Positions 36,201-47,871 of a DNA stretch of 64,000 nt are shown here, piece after piece. The number at the start of each line of letters is the position of its first letter. The stretch's first letter is position 1. Under the pieces are notes generated by a model, which was not told where the DNA came from, searched no databases, and saw only the letters and a program-made list of their open reading frames with translations. Origin of the DNA: Simmondsia chinensis (taxonomy: Eukaryota; Streptophyta; Magnoliopsida; Caryophyllales; Simmondsiaceae); the NCBI GenBank assembly GCA_018398585.1, contig JAGTTD010000019.1:7601702-7665701 (forward strand), given 5' to 3'. The position numbers and the translations under genes are program-made.

Positions 36201-39200
36201 ACATCCCCCTCAAAATAAAGAATAGCTGTGTTGATTTTTGTAGCATCATCCTCTAAACGTAGTGCTTCGAAGTACCTTTCTAAACCCCAAAGAAAGCCCT
36301 CAATCTCCTTCGCATTACGCCTGCCCCCAAACCTTGGTGGTTCCAGGACCCTGACACGGGACACAGACCTTGTGCCTAGCGCACCCGCGTATGCCCCTTT
36401 GAGAAGAGCACACTCTGTCTTCACTAAATCTAAGTCTTGTCTCAACCCTAACACGGCAGAAGACAATTTCTGTAATTCTACATCAATTGTAGCCTTAACC
36501 CCGTTCAAAGCCGTGAGGATTTGGCCCTCAAGCGTGGTCACAGCCTTCCTCACTTCTTCAACGTTGTCAAGGTGTTCATGAATTTCCCCAACAACAACTT
36601 CTAACCGAGACACCCTTGCGTCTAAAGCCAAAGGCTCCCTATTAACGGAGGGATCCTTGGTCTTAGACTTCTTGGTGCGAGTCTCGGGCCTACCTCTTGG
36701 TGGTTCTTCCACAACGAGCGAAGTGCTTGCATTAACATCTTCATTCACGACACTCCCAGCCATAATACTAAACTTTGCTCTGATACCACGTTTGTCACGG
36801 GATGACTAAATTCCTAAGTCCAAGTCCGGTGAGGCTACTCAATGTCACTCTAAAAAGTCCCTAATTGAGTCAAGCGTCCAAATCTCCTTGCAACAGTAAG
36901 GAATTCACACAAAGTCCCCAAGTCTCGTTTGTTTAGTATTTTAATTGGAAAGCGACTAATGAAGGAAAGATGATTAATTAAACACTCACACACACTCACG
37001 CCTTTAATTGGAAGATCAAAGCCACAAAGAACACAAAGTATGTGAACACATGAACGAACGCAAGCTTTTGCGGGTCAAGGAAAAATTGCCCATTTTGATG
37101 GTGCTTGGCACCTATTTATAATGCATTAAACCAACCGGTGCATTTGCATGAAAAGACACAAAATAAACATATACAACCTTTCCTAAATCTAAGCCTAAGA
37201 ACACGCCTAAAATTAAGGAGATACATCCCAACCTCCATAACCGCCTATAACTACCTTAACCGTCCAACCCTCTCAATGTCCCTAAGTGCCACGTCACTTA
37301 TCCAAGCCATTACACACATGGATTTACTAAATTACACGTAGGAAATTACATAATTACAAGTAAATTAAATACAAGTATTAAACATACAAAATACATAGTA
37401 TAAAAGTACTAAAAATCCTACAAACTAAGGCGGTGGGTGACAACGCGCATGAGATATACGAAACTGAGGAACATACATGGGAAGGCTTATGACAAAGTAT
37501 TGTATTCTGATCAAGTGCTTGATGATAATCAATACTTATGCTCTATTTTTTTTTGATAGAAAATATTTTCCATTTAAAAAATATTTCTCAATATATCTTT
37601 AGCTAAATGAAGAGAAGAAGAGGGAAGCCAAAGAGAAGTTGGATGGACCCACTTAAACTTAAATGAGGAGATGGTCTTAGATAAGGCTGAGTGGCGGGTT
37701 AAAAGACGTGTAGCTGACATAGCGGTTTAGGAAAGAGGAGCACAACGAAGCTAGTTCAGAGTGCTTCTAGGCATACATGTTGCGAATGCTGACGCCTTAT
37801 TGTTGCTTGTTGCTTGCATGCCTTATTGTGGCTTTATTATTGCTTTATTGTTTTCTTTTTGCTTTTAGGATAGGGGGCCTTTAGACATAGCCTCCCTTAA
37901 GTGTAGCACCCCGAAAGGGTAACGCTGCGTATATCTCACCCCCTCCAAACCCTGCTTTGGCGGGAGTTCTTGTGGCACTGCATTTGTTGTTGTTTTATAT
38001 CTTTAACTAAAAACATTTTCTCTATAGTTTTTTTATGTTTAGTTTCGAAAATAACTTTCATTGCATTCAGGACTTGTGTCCGATTCATTTGAGTTTGGAC
38101 TCAAATGGAAGAGTATAAGGCGCAAAATGGGTCGGGAATAGTGGTTTCAAGGAAAATAACTTCCTTAATTCTTGAGAAAGCCATTTTCTCTCATAGAGGG
38201 GTAGATGTTTTTCCTTAAAATTGTTCTCTCTTATTCATGTAACCAAGCAATGATAATGCGGTGGCAGATAATTTTCGCCCAACCAAATGGAGCCACTATA
38301 CTACTCTGCTTATTTATTACCATGGTGCCTAAGATGCCGTACAACACCCACATACTATCTTGGAGATTATAGGCTTTTTCTAGCATTTTTTGGTCAAACA
38401 CTTGCGATCATTGAATATTGTGCACTGCTGTTACCTGCTTGTTACATGGGCAGATGACTACTTTTCATTTTCATTTACCCTGCCGAATCAGACACTTCTG
38501 GGAGACGCAAACTAACCCCTTTAGATATATTTTTCAATGCTTTTATATGCTGTTCTAGCCAGACTCAATATCAGAAATTTCTTTCCATGTTTTTGGTTTA
38601 ATTTGAAGCAGTCTATGTGTCATATATCAATATCTAAGAGTCATTTTCTGACATAAGTGCGTTGAAGCAGGATGGGGATTCTAGGTAATATATCATGGTG
38701 TATGCCTCATATGGTTGCGCAATGAGGAAACAGTCTATGTTGGCAAACTCAATGAGCAGATTTTTTTCTTGAATCAAACTCAATAAACAGTTTATTTGTT
38801 ATTGGTGTAGGCGAGTCGCCATCATCTTCTGCATCTGATGTTGATAATATGAATAACCAAGGATCCCTTGAGAGGGCTGCTTTATCAAAGAGTGCTGGAG
38901 CTCATATTGCTGGCATTGGTCCAAATCGCAATTTCACCAGGCTTTTTGATTTTGTAAGTGATTCAACTTGAATAATCGCATCTTCCTCATTCACTTTAAA
39001 TCGCATCATTGTTCTCACAATAACAACTTCTGCCTTGATAATAAAAATACCTTGTAATAATTGTTTTTTATTTAAATTTAAGAAATAAGATTATAAAATT
39101 GCTCTGCAGTTATTCATTACTGTCATTTTATTGGCTTGAAGCTGCTCAGACTTTTAACCAGGAAAAATAATTTTAATGATCAAAAGTAGATGCTGGGAGG

Positions 39201-40224
39201 TGCACCCAGAAATTAGAGCACTGAAATAGTCAAGACAAGTCGTAACAAGGCTATACATTCATAAGCTCAAGCTATCAACAACAAGAACAATTTAAGTCTT
39301 TTTTCCTTCTAGGCGAGTTTGTCACCTGGATTGTATCTCAGTCTCACATCGACCGGATGTGTGAAATTTGACCAATTTTGTAAATGACTTCATTCTTACT
39401 CAAAAGAAACAAGATGTTGCTTGTTTGGGGGGCTTCAGGGATCCACTATAGGCCTCATAGGATAGTTTCCACTTTCATGGGTTGAGTTGTAACGGTGTTA
39501 GGGTTGGGTCATTATGGTCATGGCACTCTACCATGAATCATTTTTTCAGCAAGACCCTAATGAAGCAAGGTACTTCTGTATGCAACCGAACCGTGTCTTT
39601 TTGGTCTCTGTTCATAAGCTGTCAATAGAATTGACAAATTCCTCTGAAGGTCAGAATGATGAGGCTCTTGATCTGTTCGTCTTTAATTGCTTGGAAAGCG
39701 CATCTTGTTCCTGTCAACGGCCTTGTTATTCCTTTTCCTCCAAGGAATCTCGAAAAGCAATTTGGAAGAATTTTTTTTAATGGAACATAAGTTGCTTTTA
39801 AGCCTTATTTTGCAATAAATGGAGTGTTATACAATCATTAATTTTTACGCAACTAAATACCTTCATGAATATGTTCAAGCAAATAAAATACAATATATGC
39901 ATTATGAACACCGTTACAAAGGAACCTTTCTTTAATGTTGAATCGCATAACAGCTGGTTTAAAATCCATTATTTAACTGCTTTTATTTGATTCCACGTCT
40001 GAGACACGAGCATAAGTCTCAAAATCTGTTAAATCTTGCAGACCCAGGATGTAATATTCGCAATAGAGGCCACAAAGAACTCCCAGAATGCCTTTGCAGA
40101 TGCAAGTAGTAGCCTGGAACAGGATGTCATAACTTGTGTTAAGAGGGTGATAGATTTCAGCTTTGAAGATATCGAACGCCTCGTTTTCTTAGTACGCGCT
40201 GCCATGGAGGCTATATGTCGTTAA
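24286..40224 (+). CDS. CW-type zinc-finger protein (plant CWZF family), 11 exons
   Basis: Exons: 24286-24384, 25612-25684, 25772-25905, 26018-26395, 26493-27652, 27869-28239, 28343-30057, 30143-30300, 31014-31174, 38811-38953, 40042-40224. All junctions are GT-AG and the sum is 4575 nt, giving 1524 aa without a stop. The N-terminus carries the conserved DYKIQDVLGHFQKDFEGG and KFGGYGSFLPSYQR blocks. The CW domain is at about residues 580-632 with Cys 585, 588, 609 and 621 and Trp 591, 607 and 614. The long middle is charged and serine-rich, hence probably disordered. The C-terminus has YADRLK, ESNEAYFQAALKFL, EYERRQEMAAAALAYKCMEVAY and a final helical block. CW domains of this kind bind methylated histone H3 K4, so a nuclear chromatin reader role is likely. 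Intron 9 is 7.6 kb because of a retrotransposon. The model is inferred without transcripts; first-exon choice rests on the upstream ATG in frame with conserved residues. Confidence 0.9.
24745..25290 (+). pseudogene. L1-type LINE 3' fragment (RNase H-like domain) in CW gene intron 1
   Basis: The translation contains EALALRAGCFLALSCGW, then KVIFESDCKLLIDSILGSW, and later, after a frameshift, RCNRVAHLVAKLHC. This is the RNase H-like domain and C-terminal tail found at the end of plant L1 LINE ORF2. It ends in an A-rich stretch (25252-25279). The segments cagcttgtgcggaag (24780s) and cagctttgtgcattgaag (25283 on) may be remnants of a target duplication, but this is weak. It lies wholly within intron 1 (24385-25611) in the gene's orientation. 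Confidence 0.7.
31356..32006 (-). repeat. 3' LTR of chromovirus
   Basis: A 651-bp LTR about 98% identical to 36793-37442. A minus-strand TATA-like ttataaatagg lies at about 31673-31683, so transcription from the LTR would run opposite to the host gene. Confidence 0.93.
32007..32018 (-). promoter_or_regulatory. Chromovirus polypurine tract
   Basis: The minus-strand sequence ggtgggggagag directly abuts the 3' LTR. Confidence 0.85.
32080..34986 (-). pseudogene. Chromovirus RT, RNase H, integrase and chromodomain
   Basis: One frame runs through RT (34986-34015; RMCIDYGALN, then VVYLDDIVVYS with the catalytic YLDD) and RNase H (33981-33295; VHTDASDYAIGGVL, ADALSRKHG). Integrase follows (about 33310-32300; the HHCC finger ending CLVCQQ, DDE residues in SMDFISALP, ISDRDPRF and QTERVN). 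A chromodomain at the C-terminus contains EYLVHWKGQPVAEASWE (about 32150-32090). Two TAG stops interrupt it, at 34015-34017 and 33295-33297. The chromodomain is what defines chromoviruses and is thought to guide insertion by binding histone marks. Confidence 0.92.
34973..35611 (-). pseudogene. Chromovirus aspartic protease region
   Basis: This region is in frame with gag and contains ALVDTGASHNFVS, the protease active-site motif, and VLGMDFLDG. It ends because a G6 run (C6 on +, 34994-34999) shifts the frame relative to RT. Loss of one G would restore continuity, so this is probably a homopolymer indel or a sequencing slip. Confidence 0.85.
35613..36763 (-). pseudogene. Chromovirus gag
   Basis: The frame opens at 36763 and runs 321 codons through a retrotransposon-gag domain (LEPPRFGGRRNAKEIEGFLW, WDEFVKEFKRQFFPENAGEL, RLRNLKHSGSMRDYIAEYQS) and then meets TGA at 35798-35800. 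In the same frame beyond the stop is a CCHC zinc knuckle (35722-35684, CFLCGGAHYVREC). A second stop, TAA, is at 35636-35638 before the protease part. Both stops are one C-to-T step from sense codons. Confidence 0.88.
36777..36788 (-). promoter_or_regulatory. Chromovirus primer-binding site (tRNA-iMet)
   Basis: The minus-strand sequence TGGTATCAGAGC lies four bases inside the 5' LTR. It matches the 3' end complement of plant initiator methionine tRNA. Confidence 0.92.
36793..37442 (-). repeat. 5' LTR of chromovirus
   Basis: A 650-bp LTR running TGTCAC...GTGACA on either strand, with the same TATA-like site as its partner. Most differences from the other LTR are transitions. Confidence 0.93.
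37608..37995 (+). mobile_element. 5'-truncated RTE LINE with complete 3' tail, in intron 9
   Basis: It starts within the RTE C-terminal coding end (RGKPKRSWMD, then in a shifted frame LNEEMVLDKAEWR). It continues into a 3' UTR rich in gccttattgttgctt and finishes with the shared tail (aggatagggggcc ... cactgcatttgttgttgtt). The duplication is tatatctttagctaaa (37592-37607) and tatatctttaactaaa (37996-38011), 16 bp with one change. It is the clearest single link between RTE coding sequence and the tail used by the 5S-headed SINEs. Confidence 0.85.
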
Positions 40225-41578
40225 GGCCATGTCCCACGTAACAATGTCCTCGCTCAGATTCCTCATTAATCCAATACGGGAGAAGGAAAGAGACGACCTG
40301 ATGCAAACTTGCACTTGGGATCCTGTGAAGAAAAGGGTCATTGGGAGATACCACTGTAACTTTGTACAAAAATGAGTTCTATTCAGCAACATTCGATGCA
40401 TTATTTTAGTGTGTGTGTGTGTTTGTTGGGAATTTTGTACACTGAGTTGTCGTTCTGATTCTTTCATTGTGAAGTTGAAATAGTAGAGTTAGAGGTTTTG
40501 GGGTCGAAGTGTAAAAAGCCCGAGTACAATACGTTAGTATAAATTTTTAGAATAGTAGCTTCGAGTTGGAATAGGATAGTTACCACTATGCAGACCTCGA
40601 GAATCTCTTACAACATCATAGTGTGTAGAATGATTGGTAAATCCTTGTGTATTAATTAATTTGAGAGGTTGAATACAGAAAGAGAGTCCATCTTTTTTGG
40701 GTGGTAGGGACATTTTCCATTATTATTATTGACTGGTGGTTCTATATTATTTAAGGCCTACATTATTCGAATGTATATTGAGGCAAATAAGGTAATTTGT
40801 GTCTCTGTTTTTTGATGCAATATTTTGGGCATTTTCACCTTTTTTTTTTTTTTTTTTAAGTAAGGATGACGTTAGAACTACTAAACAAAGTTGATAAGAT
40901 CTGGCGAATGATAATATGAAGCCTAATGAAATTACTTGTAAACACCATTATGCTTGTCTTCTGGGGAAGAGTTTTATGCTGCCATCCTATCTGCGGCGGC
41001 GTTACCTTCATGGAATACATGAGAAATATGATACTCCACAAACTATAATAACGCATCTGAAATATCTCAATAACAATTTTAATTTTCTATGTATATGAAA
41101 ATTCACGTCTTATTATTCGAATTACCACAAGATTATTTCTTTCATTATGTGGACAGTCAAAATTTTCCCTTTTCAGTGAGTTGTTTCCCAGCTTGTGTTA
41201 GCATCAGAAAATGTTTTTCCAAGTACATTTTTGTTCTTGGAAAATTTAAGGGAAATGATTTTTTATTATTATTATTTTTTTATAGGAAAATACTTTCTTT
41301 TGTTTGAATTATACTGACAATAGCGATGAAAAAAGAAGCGTGGAAAATGCTCAGGAAAATTTGCTTCTTTTGAAGATTTTTACTTTCCTCTAAAGACATT
41401 TTGAAACTGAAATTTGTAATGAGTCAAACTGAGAATCTAATCACGGTGTTCATCAATTACAATTCGAGTTGGATTCAAAATTAAAGACCAATAGTAGTTT
41501 AAACATCAAATGAAGAATCACGGCTAATTATGAGACTCGGTTTGTGTTTGTTAATTATATTATGGCGTATAAAAACAC
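40225..41578. other. 3' flank of the CW gene and unassigned DNA
   Basis: The first few hundred bases probably include the gene's 3' UTR, with a (tg)n run near 40410. No further gene is recognised. A T/A-rich run lies at 40842-40858. Confidence 0.4.
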
Positions 41579-41625
41579 CATGCTTATACGGGAGCCTTTG
41601 TGACACTGACATTGTTTGTATATAT
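41579..41625 (+). repeat. Short RTE/Au-type tail remnant
   Basis: The sequence catgcttatacgggagcc followed by tttgtgacactgacattgtttg matches the last ~45 bases of the shared tail. It is too short to place more precisely. Confidence 0.5.
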
Positions 41626-42737
41626 ATGCTTGTGTGCATATCATTGCTATGCATGAAATTAAAATCATAATTTTATTACAATTACAATAGATGATTTTTT
41701 CCTTACCAAACATATAATCAAATCCCATAACTACAAAAAAGAGGAGTAGGGTGTAAAACTATAAAAATCTACACAGAATATCTTCTACTATAGTATCATC
41801 AAAATATGATAAACCCCTAAACATAAATTAAAAAAAAAGACTGATTATAAAAAAATAAAATAAAAAGTAAGACATATTGCTCTCGAATGTGATTGAGAGA
41901 TAAGAGATGAGAAAATTTTTAAGTGATTTATGGTATGGTAAAAATCATATTTATAGAGTCCTAAATTGTTGTTCATGACCATTGTAATTAGTCATTTTTT
42001 GCTGTTAAAATATTGTTCACGACCGTTGAAATTACTTGTTTTTAGTAATCAAATTACTATTCATGGTAGTTTAAACTAGCCTTTTTTTTAATATTATCTC
42101 TAAATAAAGTAACCATACAAAATATTTTAATTAGATATTATGTATTAAATTTTCACACCAATCATAGTATACTAAGTTTTATTATTATTTTTAGAACTTT
42201 GACAATGTCCAACATCTCAAAACTTGAGTACATTACCCTCGATATTTCTGGAAGAAATTATTTATTGTGGGTTCTTAATGCTGAAAGTCACCTTGCTACC
42301 ATGAACTTTGGTGATACAAATAAAGAAGAAAATAGAGCATCCCCATAGGATCGAGCAAAAGCAATGATTTTCATTTGGCACCATCTACATGAGGAATTAA
42401 AATTTGATTACTTTAAGTTAAAGATCCTCTTATCTTATGTAATAATATGAAAGAGAGGTATGAGCACCAGAAATCTGTTATTCTTTCAAAAGCTCGTTAT
42501 GATTGGATTCACTTGCGACTACAAGATTTTAAGTCAGTCAGTGAATACAATTCATCTATATTTAAAATAAGCTCTCAGTTAACATAATGTGGAGAAAAAA
42601 TTACTGATGCTGATTTGTTAGAAAAAACATTCTTCACATTCCATGTCTCAAATATGGTCTTGCAACAACAATATCAAGAGTGTGGGTTCACAAAATATTC
42701 AGAGCTAATATCTTGCTTATTAGTAGTTGAACAAAAT

Positions 42738-45353
42738 GCTTTTCATTTTCTTTCTTTTGGATTAGAGGGGATGTTTATCCTGTTCTAATATAAGGAAGAT
42801 AGCCACCACAACCCTTCGCCTGTAGCTCCACCTACTACAACCCGACCAACCTCAAACCACCACCATCGCCCCAAATCACCTCCACCATCGCCCCAGATCT
42901 CCTACCCAAACTGTCTCTAATCACCACAGCCCTTCGCCTCCACCTTCAACCTCCAACCAGCACCCAAATCATCTCCTACCCACCACCACCACCACAACAA
43001 CCCTTTGCCTCCACCTCCAACTCCGCCCCAAATCGTTTCGTTTCCTACCGCCACAAATCCTTTCGTCTCCACCCAAACCCACTTTCGTCGCTGCAAATCA
43101 TTTCGTTTCGTCTCCCACACCCATCGAAACCCACTTTCTCTGTCTCAAATCACCTCCACCGCTGCCTCCACCCCCGTCCCTTTCATTCTCCCCTAAATGT
43201 CATCTTTTGACAAGGCAATATTTGTATTCATAGATGGTATTCTAGCGAGAACTTCAAAGTCATGGCTTAAAGCCATTTTTCGAGAGCTTAGTTCGATCTA
43301 TGACACTTTTGCTCCCCAAAACAAAAGGGTCAGATCAAGATTTTCTTATGCTTTTTGTTAGATTCCGGCTTAGGAGTGAGGCTCTTAGGGCGATTTCATG
43401 CATGAATGGTTGTTGGGTAGCGGGATACAAGATCAGAGTTGAATGGGCTAATCAATGCAATTATCTCCACTCCCCACCGAAGCAAAGCACATATGTAGGC
43501 TCGCCGTTCTAATAGTTAGGAAAGAATCGAAGCTACAGCTACCAACCGTGTTCCTGATGATATGACTCCAAGACCTCAGGTCAGGATTGTTGAATGTCAG
43601 ATTGGTCCCAAGATCGTGGTGGTCAATTTAAACAATCGTGTGGAGGCCTGGTTGAATAGATCGACAATAGCTCATTCTTATGAGGATGACACACTTGATA
43701 ATGTCCTCACATTTATTATGGTGAATAACATTATTGATTTGTTCCATAGATGATTGAGTTCAGACACCTTCATCCTGACCTGTAATTCTGCTGATTCTTG
43801 ATATCCTACCTCGGGCCTCAGAAACAATTGCTACTTCGGAAGTTCAAGCAGTTGTATAGATACTCAGGCCAAACTCTTGGAGCTTTGAATATAAGAGTTT
43901 GGATTGAAATTCATGGTCTGCCGCTACAGTGCTGGTCGAAGGAGCGCTTCGCTGATTTTGCTAATATCCAGGGCAAGTTCATGCAGGTGGATTCCAGAAA
44001 ATCTGCCATGAGATGTGTGAAAGTTGCAAGGGTTCTCATTGACACATGCTCTCTATTAGTTATACAACAGGTGGTTTAAGTAAATTACAATAGGGGAGCT
44101 CGAATGGTTTTTGTGAAAGAAGGTAAATTCTGAATTAATCCCCAACTACTCTCCCAAAGTAGTCTCCGTCGCCGCATCTGCCCAGATTAAATAGGGGACG
44201 AGCTCCAACTCCTCGACATGGTCAAAGTGCTTGAGCTTGCATCACTTTGGGATCTCTTCCTCCTGCTGTTCATCCATTGCAAGAGGGTTTTCTGTATACA
44301 CGCTCTAGATTTGGAAGTGTTGATGTGAGGATCGATGAGCAGAGTGCGGGCCATATTGCATTACATGTTGACGGTCATCTTATTGGTAGATGGCCGTAGG
44401 ACCTCCTGATCCCATGTTCGACTATCGGTCATCCCTCTACTCAGTTCGTAATCTAACCGTCAACAACACCCATCCAGAAAATTCGAGTCAATCGAAGCCC
44501 TCCATTTCTCTTGCCATGGGTAGTGGAAAGTGGAGCCAAATTGCTTGCACCTCAAGACTAGTTGTCTCCTCAAGGAAACCAAGCTCTAAACGCTATAACT
44601 GACATTAAGTCAGTGTCCTCAGGACTTGAATTTTCGCCGGGTTTTGAGCCTCTAGCTTTAGAAAGACAATTGTATGATGATGGAAACTCCTTGAGAGTGA
44701 CTCCGGTGCAGTTTGTGGAGGAGTCTAGTAAGGCGGGGGAGAGAAAGAGGATAGTGGGGTCGGGTCATCAAGATCCCAATGTTGACTTGTCTAAAAGGGG
44801 GTCGCAGAGCTCTAAAGTGCAGGAAAAAAGAGCAAGCTAAGCGAAACCTACATGAATTTCTTAAAGACATGTCATCGAGAAGCAGTGCGAAGAGGTTATC
44901 TGAGCCTCTAAGTAATAAAAGAAGAAAGAGGGAGGGGAGAAAAAGCGTCAAAAAGGTTATAACGGTTGAGAAACTTCTTGAGGGGGAGCATACGTGGGAG
45001 ATTGGGAAGAAGCTCGGATTAAGCTTTGATGGTGATAATTCTATTATGATCGAGTGATTTGCATTGATGGACTAGGTAATTTTGGATTTGAGTACCTTCT
45101 ATCCTTCCTGATTTTGATGCGGTGCTCTCATCTCCTAGCCTGATCCTGGAACACCCTGTTTTATTTTCGGTATCTATAGTCTTCTAGCGTATGTTAGCCC
45201 TATTTGTATTTCGTTTTGCATTCCCGTCTTCTTGTTTTGGTCTGTTGTTTGTGCTTGTTCTTTTTTTGGTCCCCGTTTTCTTACGGTTGTCTTAGGCCTC
45301 GTTTTGGTCGAGTGGCCTGTCTTGTATTGCGGCCTTGTCGCTAATTATTAAAA
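42738..45353 (+). mobile_element. ORF1-only LINE (L1, BNR-like with RRM) inserted in copia gag
   Basis: A 2616-bp insert bounded by a 16-bp duplication with one change: agtagttgaacaaaat at 42722-42737 and agtagctgaacaaaat at 45354-45369. Copia gag reads on across the junction when the insert and one duplicate are removed. The 5' leader (42785-43195) is C/A-rich with repeated ccacc. One coding region (43197-45057) is followed by only ~300 bp of 3' UTR-like DNA ending attattaaaaa. No endonuclease or reverse transcriptase is present, so this is an internally deleted, non-autonomous LINE. Confidence 0.85.
43197..45057 (+). pseudogene. LINE ORF1 with N-terminal RRM
   Basis: It starts MSSFDKAIFVFIDGI, an RNP2-like strand. 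It continues with RVRSRFSYAF (RNP1-like), and after a frameshift SEALRAISCMNGCWVAGYKI, completing an RNA-recognition motif. A second block, IRVWIEIHGLPLQCWSKERF (about 43885-43945), resembles the DUF4283-type region of plant LINE ORF1. The C-terminus is basic and ends with KKLGLSFDGDNSIMIE before a stop at 45055-45057. Several stops and shifts lie between. ORF1 proteins of this type bind the LINE RNA. Confidence 0.8.
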
Positions 45354-47871
45354 AGTAGCTGAACAAAATAATGAGCTTTTAATGAAGATTCATAAGTCAT
45401 GCCCTACTGGTAGCTTGGCATTTCCTAAAGCAAACGCAACATCTTTTAGAAGACATGGACAGGGTGGTGATAGTAAAAGAGGCCAAGGACGCAGAAATCA
45501 TTGGATACATGAAGGGCACTAGCATCAACCATGTCAAAGTGGTAAGCCAATTTCCAAAAAGAGGAAGAAAGTTGAATCAAATAAAAAGCAACACAAACCG
45601 TCAAATTATGAAGACATTTGTTATAAATGTGGAATAAAGGGGCAATGATCTCGCACTTGTCGAACCTTAGAACACTTGGTTAATCGTTACCAAACCTCTA
45701 TTAAGGAGAAGGGAAAAATCCAGAAGCAAACTTTACTGAACCAGTGGGTCCTCCCTCTTATTCAATAGACACCAAATTTGATGTATCGAGTTTCTTTGAG
45801 AATACCAACACTAGAATCGATCATTTAATTGATGATGGAGACATCCACATTATTTAAAATGATTTCGTTAATCTTATGATTGTTATGCCACCTTATATGT
45901 TTTTACATAATAAACAAACAGGAACTTTAAGTCATTTGATCCTACACAAAGATCATGGAAACCAATATGTGCTTGATTGATAGTGGCACAACACATACCA
46001 TCCTTCGTGATAGAAAATATTTTACTCAATTGACGTTAGCTGAAATTAATGCCAATATGATATCTGGTTCTACCACCCTAATCGAAGGCTCCGGAAGAGC
46101 ACATATTATATTGCCGAATGTTGCCGAATGGAACTAAACTTTATATTAATAACGCTTTATACTCTAGTAGATCGAGAAGAAATCTACTTAGTTTTAAAGA
46201 TATTTGATGCAATGGATATCATACCGAGATGACAAATGAGGGAGATACAAAATATCTCTACATTACTTCTATTGTTTCGGGCCAGAAGCTCATATTACAG
46301 AAATTTCCTACTTTCTCTTCCGGATTATATGATACCAATATCAGGAAAATTGAAGTCAATTTTACGCACCAGAAGTGCTTGGACCCTAAGTTATTTGTAC
46401 TTCGGCATGATTATCTTGGACATTCAGGATCTACAATGATGCAACGAATTATAGAAAATACTCATGAATATCCGTTGTCAAATCACAGAATTTTATTACC
46501 CAAAGACTACATACACTTGTAGTGCATGTGCTCAAGGAAAGTTGATAATTAGATCATCTGTTTCAAAAGTATCGCTTGAATTGCCATCTTTTGTACATCA
46601 AATATGAGGTGATATATGTGGTCCTATTCAACCTCCCTGTGGTCCATTTCGATCTTTCATGGTCTTCATGGATGCTTCTATTAGATGGTCTCGTGATTCC
46701 TTATTATCCACCCGGAATGTTGCATTTGCTAGATTTCTTGCCCAAATAATAAAGCTACGAGCACATTTTCTTGAATATCTAATATGAACAGTTCGTCTTG
46801 ATAATGCTGGTGAATTTACTTCTCAATCATTTTATGACTACTGCATGTGAATTGGGGTGAGTGTGGAACATCCTGTTGCACACACGCATACTCAAAATGG
46901 TTTAGCTGAAGCCTTCATCAAGCATCTTCAATTAATCGTTAGACCTATGCTTATGAAGTCCAAGTTACCTGCATCTACTTGGGGCCATGCGATAACACAT
47001 GCTGCTTTTTAGTTTGCATAAGACCAAGTGCATACGACAAGTACTCCCCTTTGCAGCTGGTTTTTTATCAACAACCAAATATTTCTCATCTTAAAATTTT
47101 TGGTTTGTGTCGTTTATGTTCCTATTGCGCCACCACAACTTAGTAAGATGGGACCTCAACATCGCATAGGGGTCTATGTTGGTTTGACTCCCTGTCAATT
47201 ATTAGATATTTTGAACCTACTACAGGCGATCTTTTTAGAGTCCCTTTTTTAGATTGTATTTTTGATGAGTCAATTTTTGCCTCATTAGGGGAAGATAAAA
47301 ACTATTATATTACCTCGTAAGATCAGTTGGAATGTGCCAGAACTATCTCATCTTGATCCCTGCACTAATCAATGTGAACTCGAAGTACCAAGAATTATTC
47401 ATTTGTAAAGTTTTGCAAATCAAGTTCCTGATATTTTCACCAATAATCAGAGAGTAACGAAATTGCATATACCAGCTGCGAATGTACCTTCCCGAATTGC
47501 TATCCCTACAGAAAAATTAACTGGTACAGTAGCAAATGAATCTAAACCATGCTAGAAGTGTGGTAGACCTATCGGTACGAAGGATTCAGCCCCCACAAAG
47601 AGAAAGAGAAAAAGGAAAAGAACAATGTCCTCCGGAAAATATTAGTACTCTTGGAGAGGCTATTAATTCTGAAGGGATTATCATACCTAAAGAAACTATT
47701 ACTCCTGAAGAGATTACACTGAAGGCAGAAGGATCTGCAAATCAATAATGCCATGTTAGTAAACAATTAACCCCCCTATAGTGATCCCTGGTGCTGGAAA
47801 ATATGAGATATTTCTAATATCAAGAGACATATGGGATAGAAATATAATTAACGCTGATCATATATTTGCAT

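Larger units (their letters stand above)
31356..37442 (-). mobile_element. Ty3 chromovirus, full length but defective, in CW gene intron 9
   Basis: A 6087-bp element on the minus strand, antisense to the host gene. The LTRs are 36793-37442 (5') and 31356-32006 (3'), both TGTCAC...GTGACA. Counted by eye they differ at about 12 substitutions and one indel in 650 bp (~2%). The primer-binding site is of the initiator-Met type and a polypurine tract is present. The order gag, protease, RT, RNase H, integrase, chromodomain identifies a Ty3 chromovirus. The flanks atgc (31352-31355) and acgc (37443-37446) could be a short target duplication with one C-to-T change. The reading frame has four in-frame stops and one frameshift, so this copy is inactive on its own. 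Confidence 0.93.

Noticed and set aside
32125..36581. Several long + strand frames across the chromovirus
   Set aside because: They are shadows of the minus-strand gag-pol coding sequence.
39514..39780. 88-codon frame in intron 10 of the CW gene
   Set aside because: No domain is seen, and the flanking exons join in frame without it.
42738..45353. A host RRM protein gene
   Set aside because: The TSD, interruption of copia gag, stops in the frame and LINE-type C-terminus show it is a LINE.
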